Below are positions 23,179 to 33,645 of a DNA stretch of 64,000 nt, in pieces (the stretch's first letter is position 1; the number at the start of each line of letters is the position of its first letter). The translations under genes were made by a program, and so were the position numbers. Source of the DNA: Metaphire vulgaris (taxonomy: Eukaryota; Annelida; Clitellata; Crassiclitellata; Megascolecidae); the NCBI GenBank assembly GCA_018105865.1, contig CM030865.1, positions 4,927,193 through 4,991,192 of the forward strand, in the 5' to 3' direction. The notes beneath the pieces are model-generated. The model had not been told where the DNA came from. It saw only the letters and a list, made by a program, of their open reading frames with translations, and made no database searches.

Positions 23179-23306
23179 GTACTAGGGACACTCGATTCTT
23201 CCTTTGTAAGACCAACGTCAGCATGGGCAACAAGAAGACCGGGTTAGTGTTTGCAACTGAAAATGTCACAATTCTTCTGGAACTGGATTTTTGTTTGACT
23301 TCTAGA

Positions 23307-23826
23307 CAGTGTTGCAACTATTGAAATAGTCAATACTATTTAAATACTATTTAAATAGTTCTAAGCTATTTAAGCAACTATTTTAAATAGTTAGCGAACT
23401 TACCTATTTAAATAGTAGTTATAAGTAGTTTAGCACTATTTATAAATACTTGATGTTAAATAGTTCTATTATGTTATCATCTCAACAAAACCTCAAACTG
23501 ACAGACTGAGTCAGTGGTATAGTGCGCAAGTAGTACTCACCGCAATGGTAATTTATTTGGCGAATAGCCTACAGTAACAGGTGACTGTATTACTGATCAA
23601 TGTTATCATGCAGATAACTAGTGACAGTGCTTTTAGATTATAACATTCGCCAGTGATAAATGATAATACAGTTTTCATTTTAACATTGAAAAATTAAATA
23701 GTATTTAAATACTATTTAAATAGTTGTGAACTATTGGCTATTGAAAAACTATTTTAAATAGTGTTTAAGCTCAACTATTGACAATAGTATTGAAATAAGT
23801 CTAGTCAACTATTGGTCCCAACACTG
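23307..23826. mobile_element. AT-rich 520-bp hAT-like element
   Basis: It starts CAGTGTTGCAACTATTG and ends AACTATTGGTCCCAACACTG. The flanks cttctaga/cttctaga are a perfect 8-bp duplication. The interior holds many copies of ctatttaaatagt, a palindromic module. Confidence 0.9.
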
Positions 23827-24305
23827 CTTCTAGAATGGTCGCTTTGGAATGACACTTCATGAAAAAGCTACTTGTATAATGTACCGCCTAACACTGTTGT
23901 AAAGGTTTGTCATAGGCCAAGTGAATAGTTGCAAGTTTGCCGCACAGGACTATGAAATGTCAAGCCCAAATTCAAGGGACTCTAATCTCTACAACAGTGG
24001 TTCTTAACCGAGAGTACTCGTACCCCTTGAGGGTACTTGAAGAACGTTGTGGGGGTACGCAGAATTATCCGGAAATAAAGTCTGTTTTAAAAGCAAACTA
24101 CAATTTACTTTGTACACTGCACAAATAGCCTACTATAGAATCATTTTTACTAAATAAGAAATTCTTTTTTTTAAATCCCACTTTTTGACATGTGCGCAAT
24201 CTGTTTGTTGCAGTTCATAATTTTTTGTGGTTTCGATTCTGTCCATAGTCCACAGTCTATTGACATTTTGTTTTTGAGTCTAGCACTCAGCCGCTGGCCA
24301 TAGCC

Positions 24306-25097
24306 CAGTGTTTCCCAAACTGTGGGTCGCGACCCAAAAGTGGATCGAAGGGGGTGGTGTGTGTGTGGGTCGCGGGTAGCGCGAAATTAGATTCAAAAGT
24401 TTCATTTTCTAACCAGTACCACAATGTCACAGGCCTTGAAAGTTGCAAGTAGGCTTAGGTTTAAAGAAATTTATATGCCTGCAATCTTCCATGCACAGCT
24501 TATATTAAAATGATTAGTGCTTTATTTAATTTAGTTGACAATATGTTTGCAGGGTCGCAGCATGTTACAAAGCCGCTAAAGGGAGCCGCAAAGTTCCAAC
24601 AAACTGGAAAACCCTGGCCTATAGTGTTTTTTAAAAATTAATCTTATTTCGCAATAACGCAAGGAAAGCGTATTATGACCATTTTGCTCTGAAACTTCAG
24701 TAACCATAGGAATTTATTTCACTCGGTTGAGTCGGCTTCCATCCTAGCGGTTAAGCGATTTTACCATACTCATAGGATTTTTAAGACGCGTAAAAAAGGT
24801 ATGTTCTTGCAAAATTTTAAAGAAGATAATTTTAAAGAAATTCCAATATTTATTTCTCTTATTTTGTCCTATTTGGCAAAAATATGAGTAATTCTACCTA
24901 ATTTATTTGCCATATTTTCATTCGAATTGAATCAGAGCTTTGGCTCTGCCATTTATTCAAAACTCAAAAGATTCTTTTCAACTAATGTTCACCAGATGGC
25001 GAAATTATTTTTTTACATTACATACTATTATAAGGGTCGCGACACGTTACAAAATCGCTGAAGTGGGCCGCGGTTCCAAAATGTCTGGGAAACCCTG
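24306..25097. mobile_element. CAGTGTTTCCCAAACTG hAT-like element (792 bp)
   Basis: It starts CAGTGTTTCCCAAACTGTG (then GGGTCGCGACCC) and ends TGTCTGGGAAACCCTG. The flanks ccatagcc/ctatagtc match 6 of 8. Internal text (cgaaattagattcaa, cgcaataacgcaa) recurs at 29430 and 58683. The interior may be decayed transposase; no long open frame is left. Confidence 0.8.
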
Positions 25098-25188
25098 CTA
25101 TAGTCTGTAGGCTATAGTTATAGCCTAATAGCCTAATAGTGTTGCTAATCTGGGCAACAGACATCTGCGTAGTGCTATTGTACCCATC

Positions 25189-25350
25189 CAGTGTTTATTC
25201 TATCCACCTAGACATTGGGGGAGTTTAACATTTAGGGGGGAGACAGACATTGGGGAGGTCATACTACTTGCCAAAATGTCAAAATTTGGGGAAATTTCAA
25301 ACTTAGGGGGAATTTCCCCCTTCCCAGAGAAGGTCTAGAATAAACACTGG
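25189..25350. mobile_element. CAGTGTTTA-family hAT-like MITE
   Basis: It starts CAGTGTTTATTCTATCC and ends TCTAGAATAAACACTGG. The flanks tacccatc/tacccatc are identical. Confidence 0.88.
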
Positions 25351-25434
25351 TACCCATCCACCAATGACGATTGACCCGTTTGCAAAATTGTGTCTTTAGT
25401 TAGCCTCTGGGCATTTTGGTTGTCATTTCATTTG

Positions 25435-25588
25435 CAGGGGCGTAGCCAGGAATTTTATTGGGGGATAATTTGATTTGGGGGTATAAATCTTTAAAAACAT
25501 TGAAAATCTAAAAAACACGTTAAAAACTTTAAGGTTGCCTGATTTTGGGGGTATATATACCGATATAACCCCAGTCGCTACGCCCCTG
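25435..25588. mobile_element. CAGGGGCGTAGC hAT-like MITE
   Basis: It starts CAGGGGCGTAGCCAGGAA and ends AGTCGCTACGCCCCTG. The flanks ttcatttg/ttcatttg are a perfect 8-bp duplication. A related block with gtatatcggtatatatacc is near 34399. Confidence 0.9.
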
Positions 25589-26112
25589 TTCATTTGGTAC
25601 CATACGGGCGGTACTGTACACTGTAGTCTGTTACGGTACTGTAGCAACTGCCAAGCGCTAAAAGCCTTTATGCCTACAGTAAGACGATATTTCACATAAC
25701 AAATAGCAAGTCTGTTAGAGTTGAAGGTATGTCTTACCCACTAATTTTAGCCTATGTTTTATGACTAACAAAATTAAAATTACAACGGTGCTCATGTCAG
25801 TGACGTCATGCAGCCCGCTATTATTTATGCCAAGAATAGCAAAGCAACGCAAAGAAAAGCATATTAATTTATAGTCATTCATTCATTATTCTATAAAAAA
25901 CGGGCCTCAAATATTTGTGTCCCGTTTTATTTCGCCCCTAAAAATTTTTCGCCCCTAGGCAGTGCCTAAACTGCCTAAGCCTTAAGGTGGTCCTGAACAG
26001 AGTTCATGTCTAGGGTTGTAAAACTAAAACTGCAAATATTAAATTTGCTGATCAATCTTTCTGTCAATGGGGCCGTATATATATAAAGTCATTGCTGTTT
26101 TTTCTGGTCTAG

Positions 26113-26209
26113 ATAAAGAAAAGTCAAAAACGATTATTATCGTCATTTGTGCACTGGCAGGGGCATTACTGTTAATCGGAATATTCGCAGCCTATAGACT
26201 TTGTCGAAG
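26113..26209 (+). CDS. Transmembrane exon of the PAN-domain protein
   Basis: The exon is 97 bp, entered in phase 1 after acceptor tttctggtctag and left in phase 2 at donor gtgaat. The peptide reads xKEKSK, then a hydrophobic stretch TIIIVICALAGALLLIGIF, then AAYRLCR. This is a typical single-pass helix with small residues (A.AGAL) and a basic stop-transfer sequence on the C-terminal side, so the PAN array should be outside and the tail inside. If the donor is ignored the frame meets a TGA two codons later, giving a tail-less membrane protein ending LCRR. That could be an alternative form. Confidence 0.75.
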
Positions 26210-26413
26210 GTGAATAAACACTTCTAAACATAAAGTTCATTCGCCAGAACGCCAACTCTATTTTTGCATGTCTGATTGCGTAATTCAGAAATTGTATTTC
26301 TTGGACAGTCTGCTTGTGGCGGGGTGGAAATCAAAACGGTTTGTGCAATGTGCCAAGTTACACTGTGCTTTAGAGTGCTAATGGTGAGAGGTAGTAGAGC
26401 TGATAGACGCAGA

Positions 26414-26893
26414 CAGGGCGGTTCCACGTTGAGAACGACTGGGGATGCATCCCCCACCGACCCACGAAAATACGTGTATGGCGTTGATGAATTTCTGAAA
26501 GAAAAATTTGGTATTTATTTGTTGGTAGTACTTTGCTCTAATAGTATACTTACTGACTAATTACAGTTAACTCGGATTAGCCTTGATGTATTGTATATCC
26601 ACAATGACGTGGAAATATCGATAGAGTGATAGACAATGGCATCAACAAATTCGCTTCCAGCAACATAAAACTCGATTTTGCACTATGACTTCGTACAACC
26701 AGACTAAAATCGCTTTTATACATAGTCAATTAATTCTGAACAGAATATTTGATAAATCAAATTTACAGATTTCTTCTAAACCCTTTACACTGTCTACATA
26801 TAATTCCTTTGACAATTGGCGGGATCTTCCAAGAAATTCTTTGCATCCGCCCCCGCCGCCCCTCCCCACTAAGAGTTGCTGGAACCGCCACTG
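26414..26893. mobile_element. GGCGGTTCCA-family element in the intron after the TM exon
   Basis: It starts CAGGGCGGTTCCACGTTG and ends TGGAACCGCCACTG. The flanks gacgcaga/gacgcagc match 7 of 8. It shares its interior, inverted, with the element at 61376 (aaactcgattttgcac against aaaatcgagttttc). Confidence 0.88.
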
Positions 26894-27051
26894 GACGCAG
26901 CTGAATATTAAGAATGAGCGCTAAAATTCATATGGATACTTCTTTAGTTGAATATTATTGTTTGCTACTTTTCATAATAATGAATTCAACGAATAATGTT
27001 TGCCTCATCCGATGACGCTGCAGATGTGTTGTGAATTTTTATTTTAAATAG

Positions 27052-27097
27052 AGAAAAGAAGAAAGAGAAACCGCCGAACATAGCAGGAGAACAACAG
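27052..27097 (+). CDS. Juxtamembrane Lys-rich exon
   Basis: The exon is 46 bp, phase 2 to phase 0, after acceptor attttaaatag and before a strong donor gtaaga. Joined to the transmembrane exon it completes an Arg codon and reads REKKKEKPPNIAGEQQ. The strongly basic start fits the cytoplasmic side of a membrane helix. Both splice phases agree with the neighbouring exons. Confidence 0.65.
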
Positions 27098-27529
27098 GTA
27101 AGACATTTGTCATCGTTTTAATTAAGTTAATGAACGTTCTAACCCCGAAGGCATCAGTCGCAACCAGAATATCATTAGTTGGAGAATTGAATATATATAT
27201 ATATAAATGTAAATAGAAATATATATAGGGCCTATATATATAGCCCTATTATATAGGCCTAACCACCTCTTTATCTTAAACATACAGATATTTTCTTGTA
27301 TTCAGCCACATACACGCGGGCCGGATGAAAAGCTTTCGCGGGCCGTATCCGGCCTCCTGCTGTAGAGTGATTGACATTAATAAACTGTCATACAACATAC
27401 ATGTATAGGCCCTAATGAGCAAATTGATCCAAAGCTGACATTTAACTCTAATAGGTCTATGATCTAATTTTTCTGATACTGGAGCACCGTGACATTGCAC
27501 GCTTTAAGATTTGCGTTTTATATTTGAAG

Positions 27530-27838
27530 AAGCTTTTAGAGCCGGCGAAAGCCGAAACAAAGAATGAAAAAGCTCAACGTGACAGCTCAGCTCAAAAGAC
27601 AAGCAGAGGAGTCTCGAATAGAGAAAAAGCTAGCACGAAAATAAAGAAACTCATCTCCAGCGGAAAAAGACGTATCTCCAGTAAAAATAGAGAAAACAGT
27701 GACATTTCCATTACAGATGGAAACATATCTATTACAAACAGAGACACCTCCGATAAAAGAAAGGCATCTCGAATAGGTCTACCAATAAAGACACATCGAA
27801 AAGAAAACACAATAACTGGAGAATTTCGAATCTCATGA
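27530..27838 (+). CDS. Basic cytoplasmic tail exon
   Basis: The frame is open from an AG acceptor at 27529 (or 27532) to TGA at 27836-27838, entered in phase 0 as the previous donor requires. It encodes about 102 residues starting KKLLEPAKAETKNEKAQ, very rich in Lys, Arg and Ser (for example KKLISSGKRRISSK and DKRKASR). No fold is recognised; it looks disordered with many basophilic kinase motifs (RRxS, KRxxS). The stop codon overlaps the ATG of the next open frame (ATGA at 27835). The protein may therefore end here, or the reading may pass into the repeat ORF by a small intron. Confidence 0.55.
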   Translation, partial: KLLEPAKAETKNEKAQRDSSAQKTSRGVSNREKASTKIKKLISSGKRRISSKNRENSDISITDGNISITNRDTSDKRKASRIGLPIKTHRKENTITGEFRIS

Positions 27839-28617
27839 ATAAAATTACTGTAAAGAAGAAGAGAACTGTGGATGTGCATCATCCGGACAGAACGGAAAGG
27901 AAGGGACGTGCCATTTCGAAGCCTCCTTCGTTCACAACGGCGGTGAGTATAGCTGTACCGATGCAGCATCCATACGGGACAGAAAGGAAGGGAAGTGCCA
28001 TACAACCATACATAACAACGACGAGGAGACCGGTGTCCGTGCAACAATCGCAAGGGACAGAGCTCAAGAGATCTATGTCGATGGTTCCTCCGTACGGAAC
28101 AGAAACGAAGAGATCTGCATCGAGACAACCGTACGGGACGGAGCTGAAGAGATCTATGTCGAATATTCCTCCGTACCGGTCAGAGACGATGAGGTCGGTA
28201 TCGAGACATCGTCCGTACGGAACACAGGTGAAGGGATCTATGTCGAATATTCCTCCGTCCCGAACAGAGACAAGGAGATCGATATCGAGACATAGTCCGC
28301 AAGAGACAGTGGTGAAGAGGTCTATGTCGAATATTCCTCCGTCCCGAACAGAGACGAGGAGATCGATATCGAGACATAGTCCGCAAGGGACAGCGGTGAA
28401 GAGGTCTATGTCGAATATTCCTCCGTCCCGAACAGAGACGAGGAGATCGGTATCGAGACATAGTCCGCAAGGGACAGCAGTGAAGAAGTCTATGTCGAAT
28501 ATTCCTCCGTCCCGAACAGAGACGAGGAGATCGGTATCGAGACATAGTCCGCAAGGGACAGCGGTGAAGAGATCCATGTCGAATATTCCTCCGTACCGGA
28601 CAGAGACGAGGAGATGA
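27835..28617 (+). CDS. Ser/Arg-rich tandem-repeat ORF (84-bp units)
   Basis: This 260-codon open frame has an N-terminal basic part and then repeats of 28 residues (84 bp) from about 28150 on. The unit core is SMSNIPPSRTETRRS followed by (I/V)SRHSPQGTAVKR. Each unit has RRS(I/V)S and KRSMS, both of which fit basophilic kinase consensus motifs. It lies in frame -1 relative to the preceding tail exon, so it is either a spliced continuation of the PAN gene (AG candidates at 27867) or a separate frame. Units differ mostly by synonymous or conservative changes, which argues that it is or was translated. It ends at an in-frame TGA (28615-28617) inside a shortened unit. Confidence 0.5.
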   Translation: MNKITVKKKRTVDVHHPDRTERKGRAISKPPSFTTAVSIAVPMQHPYGTERKGSAIQPYITTTRRPVSVQQSQGTELKRSMSMVPPYGTETKRSASRQPYGTELKRSMSNIPPYRSETMRSVSRHRPYGTQVKGSMSNIPPSRTETRRSISRHSPQETVVKRSMSNIPPSRTETRRSISRHSPQGTAVKRSMSNIPPSRTETRRSVSRHSPQGTAVKKSMSNIPPSRTETRRSVSRHSPQGTAVKRSMSNIPPYRTETRR

Positions 28618-28790
28618 AGAGAGACATCTCCGCATGCAGTGAAGAGGTCGAATATTCCTCCGTACCGGACAGAGACGAGGAGATCGATATCGAGACATAG
28701 TCCGCAAGGGACAGCAGTGAAGAGATCTATGTCGAATATTCCTCCGTCCCGAACAGAGACGAGGAGATCGGTATCGAGACATAGTCCGTT
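28150..28790 (+). repeat. Coding minisatellite, 84-bp unit
   Basis: The block tctatgtcgaatattcctcc recurs about every 84 bp (near 28152, 28236, 28320, 28404, 28488, 28572 and 28727). One shortened, altered unit lies at about 28610-28690. Length variation among individuals is likely. Confidence 0.85.
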
Positions 28791-28935
28791 CTTGGCAGCG
28801 ATGAGAAGGTCTGTGCCGAAGCCTAATCTCTACGGGGCGACGGCGAAGAGATCGGCGTCGATGCTTCCGCCGCGCGGGGGAGCGAGGAAGAAATTAGGCC
28901 TGCCTTCTTTTATGCAGAGGATAGGGAAGAGATGA
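28618..28935 (+). CDS. Continuation of the repeat ORF after the in-frame TGA
   Basis: The same frame continues past the TGA with RETSPHAVKRSNIPPYR, then two more repeat units. It ends in a non-repeated terminus (FLAAMRRSVPKPNLYG..) finishing LPSFMQRIGKR and TGA at 28933-28935. The unique C-terminus and unchanged frame suggest that the original protein ended here. The TGA at 28615 would then be a mutation, a sequencing error, or a site of readthrough. Confidence 0.4.
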   Translation, partial: RETSPHAVKRSNIPPYRTETRRSISRHSPQGTAVKRSMSNIPPSRTETRRSVSRHSPFLAAMRRSVPKPNLYGATAKRSASMLPPRGGARKKLGLPSFMQRIGKR

Positions 28936-29429
28936 CAAAACCTGGACTTTGTCGAAATTCTATGAAGCGCTTTTCGGCGGAAAGTCTTTAAGACCATTAT
29001 TTAAACTTACTCTTGGAAATCTTCAACTCTGCCGAACAGACGCTGTTTTAGTTAATGCTCAGATTTAAAATTAATGCTTCTTACAAGAGAAGCAAAAACA
29101 GGTACAGCTTCTTTAACCTATTGTGATTTCATTTTACCCTCGCACCGCAAAGTTTTTTTGGCAACGATTTCTTCTAAGAGGACGGTGGTTACAACGCGCA
29201 CAGCGCCCCATCTATCTGGGCCCGCTTTCTGAAAGTTAAGTATTGCTTGCATCCTGGATTCTGCATTCAAGGCTCTACAAAACTAGTATTTCGTGATGTT
29301 GAATTTCCACGTAGTACAATTGCCATTAGGCGTCGAACAAAATCACATTAGGCTATAGAAATTTAACGATTTTCATATGTTTGCCTCTTGAGGTCCATTC
29401 ACCCCCATCAAGAAATCATTGAACCGCTA
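28936..29429. other. Region after the repeat ORF
   Basis: This is the presumed 3' end of the PAN gene. No canonical AATAAA was seen close to the stop. No other feature is visible. Confidence 0.4.
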
Positions 29430-30066
29430 CTGGCTTAGGTTTTAAAAAATGTATGTGTCTGCAATCCTCCATACACGGCTTATTTTAAAATGATTAGTGT
29501 TTTAAGAAACTTTTATCCAATTTTAGTTGGCAATAAGTTTGCAGGGTCACGGCATGTTACAAAGCCGCTGGCGTGAGTCGCACATTTCCAAAAAGTTTGG
29601 GAAACCCTGACCCTTAGTGCTTTTAAGAATTAATTTTATTCCGCAATAACGCAAAAGAAAGCGTATTCCGGCCATTTTGCTCTGAAACTTTACGACGAAT
29701 GAATGTTGTTACCTGGCGGTTAAGCGACTTTGCCATACTCATAGGATTTTTAAGACGCGTAACAAAGGTGTGTTCCTGGCAAAATTGTAAAATGATAATT
29801 TTTAAGATTTTCAATGTTTATTTATTTCTTTTTGTCTTATTTAGCAAAAATATAAATAATTCTGCATAATATATTTGCCACATTTTCATTAGAATTGAAT
29901 CAGAGCTTTTATTTTGCCATTTATTCAAAACTCAGAAGATTACTTTCAAACAACGTTCGCCAGATGGCGAAATGCATTTTTAAAAATGTTGCATGCTAAG
30001 ATTAGGGTCGCGGGACGTTACAAAACCGCTGAAGTGGGCCGCGGTTCCAAAATGTTTGTGAAACCA
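29430..30066. mobile_element. 5'-truncated copy of the CAGTGTTTCCCAAA element
   Basis: The text from about 29433 (taggttttaaaaaatgtatg, ctgcaatcctccatacac) to ccgcggttccaaaatgtttg matches the interiors and 3' parts of the elements at 24306 and 58683. The starting terminal repeat is missing. Confidence 0.7.
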
Positions 30067-30236
30067 TGCGTTAAAGGAAATGTCGAGGAAGACCGATGAT
30101 CCCTTGAGAAAATGTGCCTCAGTAAAATGCTTTGTTCAAAAGGACATAGACTTTTAACTGCCTTTCTGAAGCAGAATGCGCAACATTTGTCTGTTTCAAG
30201 CATCATACAACAGAACACGGTAAAGTTAAGGCGCCC

Positions 30237-30243
30237 GCGCGCG

Positions 30244-30316
<73 letters not shown>
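30237..30316. repeat. (CA)n-(GA)n microsatellite
   Basis: cgcgcacacacacac followed by about 30 GA units. Confidence 0.95.
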
Positions 30317-30320
<4 letters not shown>

Positions 30321-30461
30321 AGTCTTGATTTATGAAACTGTCTTAGCATCTGTTCAACTCAGCTATAGATAATTCATTCTGTCAGAACAGTTAGATGTTA
30401 TTATTTGTGATGTGAACCTAACAACTGGAATTCACGTTAGGACGGTTAGAGGCTGTGACGG

Positions 30462-30861
30462 CTGTCCGTTAATTACGTCAACAATTTAGGAGGAGGGTGT
30501 TTGAAAAAGTTTGACAGTTGTTGACAGGGGAGGGAGGGTCAAGAGAAGTTGACGTCAACAATTTCACTTTTTACAAATAATCAAAAATAGGAAATTTCAT
30601 GGAATACTACTTATTACAATGGAAAAAAGCATGGCAAAAAAGGTCATCATCACCACATTTTGACACTTGATGAGCAAAAAATGAAAAAATGGTCATCACC
30701 CGCAAAAATAATAACTTTTTAAACTATTGGGACCTGTCATTGATCTTGGTGGGGGTCAACAGTTTTTGACATAGTTATAGGGGATAACTGAAAGTTGACA
30801 GTTGTTGACAAGGGGAGGGGTAAAAAATTGCCCAAAAATTGTTGACATAATTAATCGACAG
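30462..30861. mobile_element. GTCAACAATT inverted-repeat element, copy 1
   Basis: It starts ctgtccgttaattacgtcaa and ends ttgacataattaatcgacag, which are imperfect inverted repeats of about 24 bp. The interior (tttgacagttgttgacaggg twice, aaaggtcatcatcacc) is shared with 49064-49455. Confidence 0.75.
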
Positions 30862-30906
30862 ACCCTTACGCCGAATAGATTAACCGAAATGAACGCATAA
30901 TTATGT

Positions 30907-31615
30907 CAATAAAACAACGTCATAGAACTGATTGTCCCTCGAAAACACGAAATCGTTCTATCTCACTACAGTGACGTCATAAAAATCAAATATTCTTCGA
31001 TAATACGAAATCTTTTCTATTCTCGTCAACTAAAGTGACGTCATAGAACCCAATTGTCCTTCGATAATACGAAATCTTTCTTATTCTCGTCAACTAAAGT
31101 GACGTCATAGAACTCAACTGTTCTTCGATAACACGAAATCTTTCCTATTCTTGTCAACTAAAGTGACGTCATAGAACCCAATTGTCCTTCGATAACACGA
31201 AATCTTTCCTAATCTCGTCAACTAAAGTGACGTCATAGAATGATAGAACCCGATTGTCCTTCGATAACACGAAATCTTTCCTATTCTTGTCAACTAAAGT
31301 GACGTCATAGAATCCAATTGTCCTTCGATAATACGAAATCTTTCCTATTCTCGTCAACTAAAGTGACGTCATAGAATCCAATTGTCCTTCGATAACACGA
31401 AATCTTTCCTATTCTCGTCAACTAAAGTGACGTCATAGAACCCAATTGTCCTTCGATAATACGAAATCTTTCCTATTCTTGTCAACTAAAGTGACGTCAA
31501 AGAACCCAATTGTCCTTCGATAACACGAAATCTTTCCTATTCTTGTCAACTAAAGTGACGTCATTGAACCCAATTGTCCTTCAATAGTACGAAATCTTTC
31601 CTATTCTCGTCACGG
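30907..31615. repeat. 64-bp tandem array carrying CRE palindromes
   Basis: Ten copies of TGACGTCA start at 30972, 31036, 31100, 31164, 31228, 31300, 31364, 31428, 31492 and 31556. The period is 64 bp throughout except one 72-bp step. Other conserved parts of the unit are gtcaactaaag, attgtccttcgataacacg and aaatctttcctattct. TGACGTCA is the full CREB/ATF site. Confidence 0.92.
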
Positions 31616-33436
31616 ACTGGGACCAGTGGTTAATGTGGTTTGTTGGACGTCAAAGCAGTGATATTTCAAAAAATAATTGTCCTTTTAATTTTCATTCTTA
31701 TTTTAAGTCTTAATTTCATTTCTATTTCAGTTATACTTCAGGAAATAATTCCTATGACAGTTCTAATTTCAGTTCTAAAATAATTTCAGTTCTAGTTTAA
31801 ATATTTTCAGTTTAATTTATAATTTTATTCTCAGTGTAGTAATTGACATCAGGTTTTGTAATGGATGAAATCATGCTAAGTATAATATAAAACTGTCTTC
31901 TATGACGGCAATGTCTGATAGTAACACAGTGATCAAAAATGTATAAAAAACAACATGCATTTCATCCTCAAAAATACACGGCACGCTGCTTTGATCAACT
32001 AAAATGACAAAGAGACAAAGAACAAAAACGCTTTCTCCTCTCCGAAAATAATCCCAAACTGGGCTAAATCTTTCTTCCAGCCAACAGTTTAGCTCATCTT
32101 ATAACAATAATAGTTGACGTTAACGCAGACGCTAAAATCAACGAAGCAGCACTCGCTTAAGTTTTGGATACAGACACCGAAATGGTATTTATCAAGGCAG
32201 AGGCCCATGTCAGACTAGCATGTGATAGCCTGATAGGTCAGTGGTAGCCAGTCACCCCTCCCATACATGACTGTATGTGTGGGGTAGGAATGACTGAGAG
32301 CAATTGGCATATCACCCTGGTCGCATGACGCTGAACTTTGGACAACACTCACGAACAGCCATATTTATGGCGCGCCAAATATCACACAACCTAACAAATT
32401 GACGCCATTTTAAATGATGGGCAGTTAAATTCAGTTCATAAAATATTTCTATTTCAGTTCCAATTTCTATTTTTATTGGGTGATTTCATTTCTATTTCAG
32501 TTACTGTTCTTTAAAAAATTCTAATTTTACTTCTCGTTCGTTAACGGATTCCTTTGATTTCAGTTCTAATTTTCGTTACCGTTCAGTAAAATATCACTGC
32601 TGGTGAGTGCAGATGGGGTGCGGGGAGTGGAGCACAGTGGCTGGCATGTGGGATAGTGGGGATAATGTGCCCGCCCCATGCAAATGTCATTTTAAACTTA
32701 AATTTTGCGTCAAAATTAGATCTGTGTGGAGAAAATGTTTGTGTTGCATTTGCTTACATCGTATGCCCATTAGCCTACTACTGTATTCATTATGCTTTTA
32801 GTGGTAGGCTAATTGTTTATAATAACCGTTTATTATTTAAGCGATTACACAAAAAACTGATACAACAGAATTACCAGAAAACAGACAAATCAAGACTATA
32901 TATAGCGAATCAGTAGGCTTAATGCAGCTGAGATGACAAACAAATTAACAATTAGAATAAGCGTCATAGAATACGCACAATAATGATAAAGTTTCTCAAA
33001 GCTATAGAGTAGACGGAGTCCGGGTCCTACGCTTAGAAAACCCTGGGTGAGGGATACATTTGTCGGGGCCGATCAATATGAGGTGCCGGGGCCCATATTT
33101 TTACAGAGGTGCCGGGGCCGGGTCCCGGCCCACTTTAACCGCTGACTGAGAGTCTGGGACCGGTCGTAAGATTCACCCAAAACCGCTGAATAGCTTTCGG
33201 GGGGGGGGGGGTAGGTAGTATACGAGATTGAGTAGAATTAAAGTTGAAAGCAAAGCAGAAATACAGAAGGGTAGCGTCGTCCCATCCTAGACGGGACATA
33301 TTTTACTTATAGCTTTTGTTTTGTGAAAAAATGTTGGTGTGCCCCATATTCTGGAATCCTGGCTAGGCCACTGGTAAAGATACGCCATAGGTCCATAGCC
33401 TACCACTGACTTTTCAACAAATAGTAAAATAGATCC
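31616..33436. other. Intergenic, degenerate repeats
   Basis: Repeated phrases such as atttcatttctatttcagtt and cagttctaatttc at 31680-31850 and 32430-32590 frame the block as a probable inverted-repeat transposon. A run of 13 G lies at 33199-33211. No gene seen. Confidence 0.4.
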
Positions 33437-33507
33437 GTGGTTTTCACACAGGCTTACTTAGCCTCCTAAACCACTTAAAATCACATTATTTTTATTATTA
33501 TTATTAT

Positions 33508-33551
<44 letters not shown>

Positions 33552-33576
33552 ATAGTAGTAGTAATAGTAGTAGTAA

Positions 33577-33645
<69 letters not shown>
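33437..33645. repeat. GTGGTT..AACCAC repeat with (TTA)n-(TAG)n
   Basis: ccgtggttttcacacaggct...cctaaaccacttaaaatcac leads into a short TTA run and about 48 TAG units with occasional TAA. This matches the arrangement at 11005-11280 in reverse order. Confidence 0.92.

Larger units (their letters stand above)
21653..26112 (+). other. 4.5-kb intron before the transmembrane exon
   Basis: This intron is occupied by repeats: a GGCGGCTC element (21957-22149), a TTA microsatellite (22746-22811), an AT-rich 520-bp element (23307-23826), a GGGTCGCGACC-type element (24306-25097), and two short elements (25189-25350, 25435-25588). One decayed linker-like exon may lie at 23150. I found no eighth PAN domain. 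Confidence 0.55.

Noticed and set aside
27592..28782. Long minus-strand frames opposite the repeat ORF (up to 232 codons)
   Set aside because: They are antisense shadows of the 84-bp repeat. The plus strand joins a plausible tail and has a unique C-terminus.
30237..31615. CRISPR-like array (regular 64-bp repeats)
   Set aside because: The whole unit is repeated with no unique spacers and the genome is eukaryotic, so it is a tandem satellite.
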